A stretch of DNA of 64,000 bases. Origin: Phymorhynchus buccinoides. Lineage: Eukaryota; Mollusca; Gastropoda; Neogastropoda; Raphitomidae. The stretch covers positions 17,171,945 to 17,235,944 of the forward strand of contig CM065713.1 in the NCBI GenBank assembly GCA_017654935.2. Direction: 5' to 3'. The translations under genes and the position numbers were made by a program. Within the stretch, counting starts at the first letter, position 1; every line of letters starts with the position of its first letter. Below, piece by piece: positions 13,811-25,257 of this stretch. The notes under the pieces were generated by a model. That model saw only the letters and a program-made list of their open reading frames with translations, did no database searches and was not told where the DNA came from.

Positions 13811-15430
13811 TGTGGGCCTGAAAAAATAAGACATTTATTGTATGTATCTGCCTTATCATGACAGTCGTGGCAACTAAGGAATATACCAATTCCTATTAGC
13901 CCCCATCAGGCATAACATAGGCTACTCGGTTGTTCTAGCCAAATGAAGTATTTCCGTGTGTGTGCTCGCTGCTTCCTACATAACACGTCGGTACACGAAA
14001 AGGCTTTCTTTCAATCTGCGCCTAGTCTATTATTAGGCCTCTTTTCCGACATCCAAGGTAAAGGCCAAGCGTCCGTCATGAACGGAGTTTTCGTGTTGCT
14101 CCTCCAACCGCGTCCGCGTGCACTAGGCTAGGCCTACATTATTCATGAGCCTTTTGAAGGGCTGTAGGCCGATCGCCTAGAAAGCCAACGCAAGCTCTAG
14201 GTTCTGTTGTTGAGCATTTTGGAATGCGAAATTCGAAAGTTTCTTGACTCGTCTCTCGAATTCTCTGTTTAATTGAACTGATAGACAATCTTTCCGTTTT
14301 TGTTTCCTTCAAATGCTAGTAAGCCTATATTAGATGTGGGGATTGTCAAAGTGCCATCTGAGAGCCGGCGGCGATCACTTGTAGAATATTTGTAACAATT
14401 GACTCTTGGCACTTGGCAAAGTACTAAAAAAGAACGCCCCCAATATTAGCCTAGTGTGATGTTACTAAGGTTTATCCCCAAACAATTGTGTAATTCAAGA
14501 TGTAGGTAGTAGGCCTAGGCGACAGGCCCTAGAGCATAGGACGACTCGCTTCATTCGTTTCCCCTTCACGATCACGCACAAGCCGAGTTCCAGTGCCTAC
14601 TTATCGAGAACTTAAATATACGTAAAGTTTATTCATTTAATTAATTTCAAGAATGCAACATGAGCCCTGGTTTTGTTGGAATTCTATCAAGGGCAACGTC
14701 GAAATTGAATTGCAAGGTTGTACTGTCAGCTCCAGCACTCAAATAAACCAAGCTTGTCTGCCAAATGATGGGCTTAGGGCCTATGTTTTACAAATTTGCA
14801 GCCCTGTCCGTTGAAGACAAATCCGAATCAGGCAAGAACAGTTTAGAAGTGATATAGTCAGTGTGACATAACTTAAAGTTGCTGAAAGAAGCACAAGGGA
14901 TGTAGGCCTAGCGGCATTGTGTGCATAGCGGTAGGAGACTGGGAACTCATTGCTGTGTGCTGCACATGGCGAGGCCTAGCCTTGACGTTGTTGGCGTCCG
15001 AGATTTCGCGCTGAAAGTAGGCCTGCTACTGAGAGCCTCAAATTTCATAGCCCAGTTTCCATTTTCACAATATCCTCGGGTTTTTGGCTGTGTGTTCAAA
15101 ATATCCTTCCCCGAACTCGGAGTCGCCATGGCTTCTAATAGAGCCACAATATTGACCACTGAATAGGGTCGACCGGTTTATTATTTCAGCATAGGCTTGT
15201 GAGCCAAACCGGTCAGTTTAGATTTCCGGTGCGATGTTAGAATAATATAAAAGCAATGTCTTGAAATGTCAAAGGAATCAACTAACCTGATTTTCGACGA
15301 GGAGAAACATTACAACAAACACACACATAGCAGTGAAGTAATTTTTTGGTTTAGACTGACTAGCGATGTGGAAATAACTAAAACCAGTAAACTTATCTTA
15401 GGCTAGTCCTTCCTGAGCACTTCTGGCTAA
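13811..15430. other. GC-richer interior segment, unassigned
   Basis: This stretch is richer in CpG than its surroundings and contains many 'aggcct' motifs. Three frames of 62-81 codons (13943-14131, 14921-15166, 14947-15159 reverse) have no recognisable domain and overlap on both strands. It could be captured host sequence or the body of a larger transposon. Confidence 0.35.
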
Positions 15431-15554
15431 ACACGTCTGGCATCGTCTGGGGTCCTGGCGCGAACTGGCTTATCTGGGCGGGCGCACATCTCAAGTTATC
15501 CACTGGTCAGAGTGTGTGTACCTCTGACCAATCAACATACGAGATATAATTGAT

Positions 15555-15600
15555 TGTAAAGCGCTATATAAATGTACTATTACTTACTTACTGATGAAAT
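15555..15600 (+). mobile_element. L2/SINE-type 3' tail
   Basis: The sequence tgtaaagcgctatataaatg followed by tactattacttacttac is the characteristic end of L2-type LINEs and their partner SINEs. It may be the displaced end of the L2-like copy that stops at 10920. Confidence 0.6.
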
Positions 15601-16343
15601 TCAAGGGTGCTAATTTGGACTCTATGGTCATTGTGTATTTTTGTGTTTAATAATTTCCTGTATTAGTATAACATTGGTTAGATATATTTTGCAACAAAAT
15701 AGTATTAAGTACCACCTTTACAGTATACCTACTTTGGTTTAAATCCATGCATTATTTTCTAAATAATCCGTGTTTTTTTAATATTCAACATTTTCTCAAT
15801 GGGATTACGTTGAAATGGCTTGTTGTTCTGTGAATCTGACATAGTGTGCCGCATCTGCAAGTTCTAAGGAATTATTGTACCAAGTTTCATTATGATCGGT
15901 CGAGTGGCTTAGGCGCTATAGACTGGAACACAGTTTGGTTTCACACGGACACACCCACCCACCCAGTTTTATATGAAACTTATGTGAAAAAATATTCTCA
16001 CAGTACAATACAGTCGGCATGCAAAGGTTAACCCCGTCTTAGAGCTTATTACCGGAGGCTAGATTAGGCTTAAAACGTGCTCATATGTACCGTTTGGGCA
16101 ACCTAATCTTGTCTTCGCTTGGATCGTAGATTAAGGCATGTCTAAAACGCTCCCAGGATTACGCACCCTAGTTTATGCCTAGTTCTGGGAAGATGATAAC
16201 ATTTTATAACAATAACAACGAAACTAAACAAAAACAAGCCTGATTATTTATGGTAAATTGTCTTATAGTAATTGATCAAACTCACTTCAAACTGAAATGG
16301 CCGTTTTCTGCTTAAACTCCAAAGATGATAATGTAAGCAAAGT
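15600..16343. other. Old interspersed-repeat debris
   Basis: Bases about 15720-15795 resemble 32938-33020, sharing 'actttggtttaaatcc' and its flanks. Bases 15865-15925 read like a LINE 3' end (aagtttcattatgatcggtc). No gene is visible. Confidence 0.35.
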
Positions 16344-16509
16344 TATACTTTCTTATAATAATAATAATAATGGGAATTTATATAGCGCTCTTTCTCACAT
16401 GAGCTCAGTGCGCTTTACATTGATAACAAGAACATTAAAGGCAAACAAATAATTAATCATTAGAAAGTAAAATAAGCATGATGCTTACACACAACGTTCT
16501 CTTACTTAC

Positions 16510-16558
<49 letters not shown>

Positions 16559-17715
16559 AATGCGCACACGCACACAATTAATTATACAAGTAAAATAGTT
16601 ACAACATGAACATTCTAAGAAGAAACATAGAGACCACATTCACATTCCCAATCAAGTTTGAATACAATACTGCAACTTGAAATAAAATCATACTGCCATC
16701 GACATACCAATTACATGACTAATTATAATAGACAAATTTTGCAAAAACAAAAATACCCTTCTACCTCATTTACAAGCATTTAAAGTTTACAAGACGTAGA
16801 CATTCTACATACAAAATACGAATAATAAAATAATTGTAAATACATTTTTTACAAGATTTCTGCAATAAAACGGACACACACACCTCACACACAAACACTA
16901 ATCAATCATAATATGTCCGAAACAAGTGAGTTTTAAGGGCAGAGCGAAAGGCGGAAATAGAGTCAGATGAGCGGACATGTTGTGGGAGGGAATTCCATAA
17001 GTGAGGTGCTAAATAGTAGAAAGATCGTTCACCAAACGATTTCGTGTGGACCCGAGGAACCTTGAGCACCACAACCCCCCACACCCAAACCCCCCCCCCC
17101 ACAAACAAAAAAAAACCCCTGTGCAGCAGTCAGAGGAAGAACGTAGGGAGCGAGCAGGTAAGTAGACAGTTACTAGTTCGGAGAGATAGACGGGACCAGA
17201 GGAGTGAACAGCACCGAAACAAAGGCAAGCTATTTTATACTTGATTCTAGCCTCTACTGGAAGCCAGTGCAAGTTACGAAGATGAGGTGTTATATGATCA
17301 GAACGTGGAATCTTGAGAGTGAGGCGTGCTGCACTGTTTTGCAGTTTTTGAACACGTTGCAGGAGATACTTAGGACAGCCACAGAGAAGAGAGTTGCAAT
17401 AGTCAATGTGGAAAGAATAAAGGCAGAAATAAGAGTTTTCATGGCTGCAACAGACAGAAAGTGTCGAACAGCACTGATTCGTCTGAGCTCATAATTGATG
17501 GAACGTATGAGATTAATAACCTGTTTATGCATTGTAAGATTTGAATCGAGGGTAACTCCGAGATTATTTGCTGACTTTGAAAACTGAACACAAGCATTGC
17601 CAACTGTAAGAGTTTCTGGAAGAGATATCGTTGCAGACATACGCTGAGAGGAAACAATCAGAGCTTCCGTTTTGTCATCATTAAGTTTTAATTTGTTGCA
17701 TGTTCTTTTTAGGTG
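16344..17715 (-). mobile_element. L2-like LINE, 5'-truncated, minus strand
   Basis: Read on the reverse strand, the element starts with KLKLNDDKTEALIVSSQRMS (about 17695-17640), continues through NNLGVTLDSNLTMHKQV (17555-17520) and NLHWLPVEARIKYKIACLCF (about 17275-17215), and ends with YYLAPHLWNSLPQHVRSSDS (about 17010-16960). The 3' end is agcgctatataaattcccat plus an ATT-rich tail at 16354-16371, as in L2-type LINEs. A C/G-rich insertion near 17070-17120 and frameshifts break the frame. An AC microsatellite lies at 16513-16556. Confidence 0.85.
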
Positions 17716-17787
17716 TTTGCCGTTCTATTGTTTGTTGTGGTATTTTGGGGTATAGATATGGTGCTGTCAGCTGATTGGGCACAGGGG

Positions 17788-20058
17788 TCAAGGGGGGGTG
17801 CCTTGTAGGCCAACAAATATGGTATTTGATTAAGGGGAGAGGGGGGGGGGGGTGCCTTGTAGGCCAACAAATATGGTATTTGATTAAGGGGAGAGGGGGG
17901 GTGCCTTGTAGGCCAACAAATATGGTATTTGATTAAGGGGAGGGGGGGAGGGTGCCTTGTAGGCCAACAAATATGGTATTTGATTAAGGGGAGAGAGGGG
18001 GGGGGGTGCCTTGTAGGCCAACAAATATGGTATTTGATTAAGGGGAGAGGGGGGGGGGGGGGGTGCCTTGTAGGCCAACAAATATAATAATAATAATAAT
18101 AATAATAAATAAAGCTTCTATAGCGCTCTTCGATGATAAAAAATCATCCTCAGAGCGCTTTACAATATTACGATTAAGGGGAGGGGGGGGGGGGCCTTGT
18201 AGGCCAACAAATATGGTATTTGATTAAGGGGAGGGAGAGGGGGGGGTGCCTTGTAGGCCAACAAATATGGTATTTGATTAAGGGGAGGGAGGGGGGGTGT
18301 CTTGTAGGCCAACAAATATGGTATTTGATTAAGGGGAGGGAGGGGGGGGGGTGTCTTGTAGGCCAACAAATATGGTATTTGATTAAGGGGAGGGGGGGGG
18401 GGGTGCCTTGTAGGCCAACAAATATGGTATTTGATTAAGGGGAGAGGGGGGGGGGTGCCTTGTAGGCCAACAAATATGGTATTTGATTAAGGGGAGAGGG
18501 GGGGGGGTGCCTTGTAGGCCAACAAATATGGTATTTGATTAAGGGGAAGGGGGGGGGGGGGGGTGCCTTGTAGGCCAACAAATATGGTATTTGATTAAGG
18601 GGAGAGGGGGGGGGTGCCTTGTAGGCCAACAAATATGGTATTTGATTAAGGGGAGAGGGGGGGGGGTGCCTTGTAGGCCAACAAATATGGTATTTGATTA
18701 AGGGGAGAGGGGGGGGGGTGCCTTGTAGGCCAACAAATATGGTATTTGATTAAGGGGAGAGGGGGGGTGCCTTGTAGGCCAACAAATATGGTATTTGATT
18801 AAGGGGAGAGGGGGGGGGGTGCCTTGTAGGCCAACAAATATGGTATTTGATTAAGGGGGAGGGGGGGGGGTGCCTTGTAGGCCAACAAATATGGTATTTG
18901 ATTAAGGGGGGGGGGGGGGGGTGCCTTGTAGGCCAACAAATATGGTGTTTGATTAAGGGGAGGGGGGGGGGGGGGTGCCTTGTAGGCCAACAAATATGGT
19001 GTTTGATTAAGGGGAGGGAGGGGGGGTGCCTTGTAGGCCAACAAATATGGTATTTGATTAAGGGGAGAGGGGGGGTGCCTTGTAGGCCAACAAATATGGT
19101 ATTTGATTAAGGGGAGGGGGGGGGGGTGCCTTGTAGGCCAACAAATATGGTATTTGATTAAGGGGAGAGGGGGGGGTGCCTTGTAGGCCAACAAATATGG
19201 TATTTGATTAAGGGGAGGGGGGGGGGTGCCTTGTAGGCCAACAAATATGGTATTTGATTAAGGGGAGGGGGGGGGGGGGGTGCCTTGTAGGCCAACAAAT
19301 ATGGTATTTGATTAAGGGGAGGGGGGGGGGCCTTGTAGGCCAACAAATATAGTATTTGATTAAGGGGGGAGGGGGGGGGGTGCCTTGTAGGCCAACAAAT
19401 ATGGTATTTGATTAAGGGGGGAGGGGGGGGGGGGGGCCTTGTAGGCCAACAAATATGGTATTTCATTAAGGGGAGAGGGGGGGGGGTGCCTTGTAGGCCA
19501 ACAAATATGGTATTTGATTAAAGGGGGGGGGGGGGGGGGTGCCTTGTAGGCCAACAAATATGGTATTTGATTAAGGGAGGGGGGGGGGGGGGCCTTGTAG
19601 GCCAACAAATATGGTATTTGATTAAGGGGAGGGGGGGGGGGGGCGCCTTGTAGGCCAACAAATATGGTATTTGATTAAGGGGAGGGGGGGGGGGGGGTGC
19701 CTTGTAGGCCAACAAATATAGTATTTGATTAAGGGGAGGGGGGGAGGGGGTGCCTTGTAGGCCAACAAATATGGTATTTGATTAAGGGGAGGGGGGGGGG
19801 GGGGTGCCTTGTAGGCCAACAAATATGGTATTTGATTAAGGGGAGGGGGGGGGGCCTTGTAGGCCAACAAATATGGTATTTGATTAAGGGAGGGGGGGGG
19901 GGGTGCCTTGTAGGCCAACAAATATGGTATTTGATTAAGGGGAGAGGGGGGGGGGTGCCTTGTAGGCCAACAAATATGGTATTTGATTAAGGGGAGGGGG
20001 GGGGGGGGGGGGGTTTCCTTGTAGTCCAACAAATATGGTATTTGATTAAGGGGGGGGT
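17788..20058. repeat. G-run minisatellite, about 53 bp unit
   Basis: About 41 units share ggtgccttgtaggccaacaa, then atatggtatttgattaaggg, then a G-run of variable length (often 8-20 G, sometimes broken by one A). The G-run length is the main difference between units. The long proline-rich minus-strand frames and glycine-rich plus-strand frames across it are translations of the repeat and not genes. The G-runs recur every 53 bp on the plus strand. Confidence 0.97.
18085..18174 (-). mobile_element. L2/SINE tail inserted in the minisatellite
   Basis: One array unit is interrupted by about 90 bp beginning with an ATA/ATT repeat and containing tagcgctcttcgatgataaa and cagagcgctttacaatatta. On the reverse strand this is an L2-type 3' end (tgtaaagcgctctgag...agcgctatag) with an ATT tail. 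It is present in only one unit, so it arrived after the array had formed or after most amplification. Confidence 0.8.
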
Positions 20059-20950
20059 GTAAAAAGAACTGCCTATCATCCAGCCATCCCAAAAGTTTCT
20101 TTACAATCTCTTTCTGAACACACATGACAGAAGTAACCACATTGATTTAGTTACAAAAACACATTTCTTTCAGTACTCGCTTTGCCATTACTAAAATGAC
20201 TGTACAATTCAATTCACACGCAACCACACTCTTACCAATGTGTACATGTGTGTGCGTGTGTGCGCGCATGTTCTTTTAATGTCCGTCGTTAAACATGCGC
20301 GAGTTGTGAATGCTTGTAATGGATCATGTGACAAATCTGGTGTGTTTGGGGCTCATAAAACATCTAAAGTACTTGATAACTCTTCTTTGTACAGTGTATT
20401 ACACACACCTGGTTTATTGACAATGAGATTTATTCCTATTTTATCTGATGAATTGCTACGAGTTAAATAATGGCTGTTCATCGATGTTTGTTCACTTCCC
20501 CTTCATAAGGGGCCGTGGCCTATTTGAATCAAATTTGCATTTGCTTTCTCTCTCTCTCTCTCTGTCTGTCTGTCTGTCTCTCTTTCTGTGTGTGTGTGTC
20601 TGTGTGTTTTCAAATGTGCAGATTTCTAAGTTGATGTAATGAATTTTAATGACAATATTTTGGTTGGTATAGTTTTGTTTCACACGTTTGATTAATGTTC
20701 TTTCAGTTAAGTTGTATCTCTGTCATGCTGTTGCACCTAACAAGAATTTCTCTTTTGGAAATAATAAAGTATATTTGAACTTAAAACTTGAACTTGAAAA
20801 CACACACACTACCCCCACCCCCACTAACATACTTACTCCCCCCCCCCTCAATACACACACACAGGCAGGCAGGCAGACCTACTCATCTGTTTGATTACAG
20901 TTACAAAGGTGGTGGTGGGGTTGGCCAAAGTAACTCACACACCAACCAAA
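20059..20950. other. Unassigned sequence with microsatellites
   Basis: Contains CT/GT tracts (20545-20610) and a possible LINE 3' tail at about 20755-20800 (aataataaagtat followed by ttgaact repeats). Short frames have no motif. Confidence 0.4.
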
Positions 20951-20952
20951 AT

Positions 20953-21719
20953 GACTAACTCACTTCTTGCTGGCTGTCCATCGACTCTCATCTCTAAGCT
21001 CCAACGGGGCCACAATAATGCTGCTCGACTCATTTGTCGCTCCCCTAGATCAGATCATATCACTCCAGTTCTTCGTTCCCTACATTGGCTCCCAGTTCAA
21101 TCTTGTATTGACTACCAAACTCTCCTCCTTGTTTTCAAGTCACTGAATGATCAGGCTCCTTCATTATATCTCTCTGACCTTCTCTATCTCTATGTTCCAG
21201 CTCGCTAGCTACGCTCATCTTCTGATACTCGTCTCCTTTCCCTTCCCTCCATCCGTCTCAAATCTGCTGACCAATGTTCTTTTTCCTATCAGACACCATC
21301 CCTTTGGAATTCTCTGTCTTCTCCTCTCAGACACTCAAACTCAGTCTCCTCATTCAAAACCTCTCTTAAAACCCATATTTTTCCTGTCGCATGCTAAATA
21401 TTTGCTGCACCCTTTTGTTCAGTTGTTTATTTGTGTGTGCGCGTGAGGAAAGATTGAATAGAAAGTGTTGTGTTTGTGGTGTATGTGCATGCGTGTGGGT
21501 ATGGGTGTATGTGCGTGTGTGTATGGCTGTGTGTGTGTGTGTGTGTTCATGCGTATATGTGTGTGTGTGCGTGTGTGCGTGCGGTGCATGTATGTGTGTG
21601 TGTACTTGTGTGTGTATCTTCTGGAGTGTGTGTGTGTGCATGTATATCTGTGTATCCGTGCAACCCAGTATCTATGCTTTTTTTAATGAAAAATGAATGA
21701 GTTTGTGTGTGTGTAGGTG

Positions 21720-21762
<43 letters not shown>

Positions 21763-21890
21763 CTTTGTGTCATTCTTGAATACTATTTTTGTTGTCTGCT
21801 TGTTGATGAGCATTTGGTTGCAAAGCGCTTTGGGCTCATTTGAGGTCAAGCGCTATATACATGTACTATTATTATCATTATTATTATAAT
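20953..21890 (+). mobile_element. L2/CR1-like LINE, 5'-truncated, copy 2
   Basis: This copy is closely related to 10038-10920. The frame covers LLAGCPSTLISKLQR, RSLHWLPVQSCIDY and SLNDQAPSLYLSDLL, then shifts and continues to the 'FKTSLKTHIF' region. The 3' UTR has the same GT-rich block (21475-21760) and ends with caaagcgctttgggctcatt, agcgctatatacatgtacta and an ATT repeat, so its 3' terminus is complete. The 5' truncation falls near the 'DYCN' codons. Confidence 0.88.
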
Positions 21891-22865
21891 GGTTTGTTTC
21901 CATGACAGCCAAAACTGACACACACACACACACACACATTCAAATACATACACACATACACACAGATTACAACCAGTGACAGGCAGGTTGGCAGACTCAA
22001 CATTTGTTTCAGTTACAAAGGTGGTGGGGATCGTCTACAGGTGGAAGCTCTCTCTCTCACACACACACTACACCCGACCCCCACCCCCACCCCCCAACAC
22101 ACACACACACACTGGCAGGCAGGCAGACTACACGGTTTGTTTCCATGACGAAAGTGGTTGGGATGATTCACAGGTAGAAGTTCTTTCACAGTAGGGCCGT
22201 GGATGGATGAATTACCGCTTCATGGGCACGATATTGCACCTGTAACAACAAATAATGACTTCACATAAGTTTGCAAATATTAATGTCATTCATCAACTTA
22301 CTTAGGATAAATATATCAAAGTTTACAAACAATAAGGTCAGGTCAGGTCAGGTCAGGTCAGGTCAAATAATGACAACTAGGCCTCACGGCCTCGTAATAT
22401 TAACTTATTCAACACTGGCCGATTGCTTCCCTTCACAACCGTTCAACACGAGACTATGCTATAGCGTACATAGCATTTTAACATTCACACTTCACAACTC
22501 AGCGAACCCATGCAACTCAAACTGGTATAAAAGTGTTCCTCTACAGTCCCTTTTTCAAGCAATAAAATGACTTCGTCTATTTTTAGAACGGCAATGAATG
22601 AAAACGAGTCACTACCCCTCTTTGTCTTCTTTGTCATGCTTTTTTACAAATCGGCTAGTAATAAAAAATTTACTTTGGAATTATAACATATGTTAGCTAT
22701 TATTATTAAAAATAATACCAAAAATTTTCTAAACTGCACCGTTAAGCATTATTTTAAAAATAATGTTTATGTAATGATGCACACCTGCCTAGTGTTGAAC
22801 AGTTGTGCGAGGCGTGTACGCTATAGCGTACTCTCATGTATTTATCGAACAGAAGAATTAATCAC
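21891..22865. other. Repeat debris, no gene
   Basis: CA tracts at 21919-21938 and 22095-22112. A segment at about 22130-22260 is related to 26820-26930 ('cacaggtggaagc...gatggattacc'), so it is an unclassified interspersed repeat. A minus-strand LINE tail with a tandem ggtca repeat lies at 22336-22366, followed by 'aactaggcctcacggcctcg'. The plus-strand CR1-like element at 61990-62040 ends the same way. Confidence 0.45.
22336..22395 (-). mobile_element. CR1-like LINE 3' terminus with TGACC repeats
   Basis: On the reverse strand, cgaggccgtgaggcctagtt is followed by tandem tgacc units. The CR1-like fragment ending near 62040 has gaggccgcgaggcctaatgt followed by acctgacctga. The shared end suggests one family with a pentanucleotide terminal repeat. 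Confidence 0.5.
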
Positions 22866-23062
22866 TACTTGTGGCGGTGCCATAGCCGATGAGGTTTAAC
22901 CGAGGCGTGGTCACCGCTACAGCTATCTGTATTAATTTAAAAAATCGGGACTTTACTGGTTTCGTACTGCATCCGGGCATTGCCTCCAGTATTGTTCCAA
23001 CCATATTTGTATTTACAAATGTCCCATATGTGTCTGATTCAGACCAAGAGGACGTAAAACTC
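22866..23062 (+). repeat. Short interspersed repeat family A, copy 1
   Basis: The longest plus-strand copy of a family of about 200 bp. It starts near cttgtggcggtgccatagcc, includes gaggtttaaccgaggcgtgg, cgggactttactggt, gggcattgcctccagtattg and aaatgtcccatatgtgtctg, and ends at gaggacgtaaaac. Other copies are at 23083-23216, 24848-24922, 45908-46016, 48048-48104, 50572-50777 (minus), 62988-63124 and 63150-63266. It behaves like a SINE, but I see no convincing pol III boxes. Confidence 0.8.
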
Positions 23063-23082
23063 CATTTTCTCTCTCTCTCTCA

Positions 23083-23216
23083 TGTATTTATCTGTATTGT
23101 TAAAAAATTCGGGATTTTACTGGTGTTGCACTGCCTCCAGTATCGTTCCCACCATCGTTACATCTACTAATGTCCCATATGTGTTTGTTCCAGACCGGAG
23201 GACGTTAAACAGATTT
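23083..23216 (+). repeat. Short interspersed repeat family A, copy 2
   Basis: Partial copy directly behind copy 1. It has 'ttcgggattttactggtgtt' and 'ggaggacgttaaac'. It lacks the 5' third and the doubled 'gcctcc' segment. Confidence 0.75.
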
Positions 23217-23235
23217 ACTCGTGTAGAGAGAAATA

Positions 23236-23964
23236 CAGTGGAGTCCAACTATAACGAACTCGCTTTTAACGAAATTTCGAGATTAACGAACTGACTTCAA
23301 TTTCCCGGCAAATGCCCTTCTATTTGTCACTTGCAAAGCCATGGGTATAACGAACAAAAAATCCTTTTGAAATAACGAACACCCGCTTTTTACGAACACA
23401 TGTTCTATGCCCCAGGCTAATTTTATTTACTTGGAAAAATAGCCTATAACGAACTCAGCCTGTGCGATGCGCTGCAAAAACCTAGGCCTTCAAACTCCAA
23501 GCTAGAACGTGTTGTCAAGAGGAAGGAAGTTGGAAAATATGAACTGCGCATGCGTGAACTCATTTAGATTCACACTGGGTCGTCTGCTAGGCCTAGGCTT
23601 CCTACAGATCATTCGGTTTCTCAAGGTCGCTTTACAATTCGCGCTCAAAATAAAGATCGAAAAGTTTGTGAAAACCTATAACAAACTAAATTTGTGTGAT
23701 GTGTTGTCACTTAATGGACAAACTTGTTGAAAAGTGTGCCAAAACAGATCAGCGTCAGACAACACTGCTTCTTCAAGCCTTGTACATCCCGTGATTAAGA
23801 CAGACGATCCAAACTGGTCAAGTTTATGTTTTCGGTTATCATTGGTGAGTGTTTGAACTGTTTTTGTTTTCAACATACATTGTACATGTACATGTATAAC
23901 GAAATCCTGATACAACGAACTGAGTCTGTGTTCCCTTAAAATTCGTTTTACCCGGACTCCACTG
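23236..23964. mobile_element. pogo/Tigger-like MITE, TA target duplication
   Basis: The ends are cagtggagtccaactataac (left) and, on the reverse strand, cagtggagtccgggtaaaac (right). TA dinucleotides flank at 23234-23235 and 23965-23966. 'CAGTGGA...ATAACGAA' termini with TA duplication are typical of the pogo branch of Tc1/mariner. Several 'taacgaac' subterminal repeats occur near both ends. The 729-bp body has no intact transposase frame. Confidence 0.8.
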
Positions 23965-23966
23965 TA

Positions 23967-24847
23967 TATGTTTATATGATCCCAGCCTTCTCACTCATTT
24001 TACGTTTTCACACACAATTATTTTTTTAGTCAACAGGAATCAATAGCAAACTCTTGTTACAATCTAAGAACAAAGACTAATTATCCTCTCCAGACGCTCT
24101 ACAACATGGAAACTGTCTCGATTATACTACAGTGACAGAGCAAAGAAAGATAAGGGGCTCTACGGGTGCAGTAGCTTCCCTTGAAGACAAATAATTATAG
24201 TCCACATATTCCATATTTTTTATCAAATAAAAAGAAGTAAACACTCTTGAGAGTTTGTAAATAACAATATTTGTATGTAAACACAGTCTTTCTTTTAAAT
24301 AAGACCTTTCATTATTTTTTTATTAATGGAGTTTGTCGTTTTGGTTTCATGGTCCTGGTTTTTTTAAAAACTAAGAATGCTCAGGGAAATCTAGACATCA
24401 TTTGAGAAACACATTTTGTTCCTTTTGTATCAAAACTCCCTATTTTTTAAACAAAGAACAATGTATTAATAGGAATGTACTCGGCCGTTATCTGTTGTGC
24501 CTTGAGTCACTCCATATTTTCATCTATTTTTGCTTATAAAATTACAAGTTTTATATTCACGTATATGTAAATACCGTATTATTTTAATTGCCTTCAGAGG
24601 TTTTTAAAAATAAAGTTGATTATTCTTTTAGAAATGGGTGGTCCTAAAATGTTATTCATAGCTAGCACAGGGGATTAATCTGTCAGCAAGATCTGTATTT
24701 TAAGGAACTTTTTTGTCAATCTAGAACAGTTTGCAACAAAGTCACTCCAATGCCCAGCATCCTGACGAGAGAATTAGATGATCTGTGTATCAACAACTTT
24801 ATATCTACAAAGTTTCTTTCTCTTAGTTTTTCTCTTTCTGCTTCCCT
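23967..24847. other. Unassigned AT-rich sequence
   Basis: No gene, RNA or clear repeat seen. Confidence 0.5.
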
Positions 24848-24922
24848 AAGATCTTCAGTCATCCATAAATGTCCCATACGTGCCTAGTCAAGCCAAGAGG
24901 ACATAAAATCTTATCTTTCATT
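24848..24922 (+). repeat. Short interspersed repeat family A, 3' fragment
   Basis: Only the end of the family is present: 'catccataaatgtcccatac' followed by 'gccaagaggacataaaatc'. Confidence 0.6.
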
Positions 24923-25257
24923 CATAAACAGATAGTTAATGGGCATTCATCAACTTCCTTGGGACCAATCAGGCTCATGGTCTGCGAAATCGTTTAGGAC
25001 AAATGAGCCTAATCAGGGCCGTGAGAGTTTATGAGGGTTTGATTTCTAGCATGAAACCTACTTGCCAGAATGACGTTACAATCTAATTTTTGTTTGCTCC
25101 GACCTTTCCCATCTTGAAAGCAACCAATCATTGTAGACTTTACTTGTGCGTTGGTCAGCAATGGAGGTTGAAAGTTTACGCAATTCGGAACACCTTCATT
25201 CTATGTGCAAGCTGTTTCCATCAATAGAAGACAAACAATGAAGAATCTGATATCTTA

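Larger units (their letters stand above)
10921..15549. mobile_element. Nested insertion block in the L2-like LINE
   Basis: The 4.6-kb block separates the L2-like 3' UTR (ending at 10920) from what looks like its terminal tail (from 15555). The pentamer ttgat lies at 10916-10920 and again at 15550-15554, which may be a target-site duplication. The block contains a small fold-back element (10922-11193) and a larger element with 63-bp terminal inverted repeats (11196-15551), whose last two bases overlap the second ttgat. Its two outer ends do not match each other, so it is probably a composite. Confidence 0.5.
11196..15551. mobile_element. Element with 63-bp terminal inverted repeats
   Basis: Bases 11196-11258 and 15489-15551 are reverse complements with one mismatch over 63 bp (outer end aattatatctcgtatg). 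This is the structure of a non-autonomous DNA transposon. I find no transposase. Inside are a degenerate minisatellite (12470-13810) and about 1.6 kb of GC-richer sequence (13820-15430) that could be captured host sequence. A clear target-site duplication is not visible. Confidence 0.65.

Noticed and set aside
17884..20140. Proline-rich proteins on the minus strand and glycine-rich ones on the plus strand
   Set aside because: They are translations of the 53-bp minisatellite with its G-runs. Frames change with run length and appear on both strands.
22480..22500. PSMD9 terminal exon near 22480-22500 (reverse strand, 'ttgag' then TTGCATGG)
   Set aside because: The bases would allow a Gly-Cys join, but the pyrimidine tract is poor and the peptide does not match the conserved PSMD9 end.
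22459..22830. Element with inverted 'gctatagcgtac' ends
   Set aside because: The motif is itself nearly palindromic and the flanks do not match, so the pairing is not informative.
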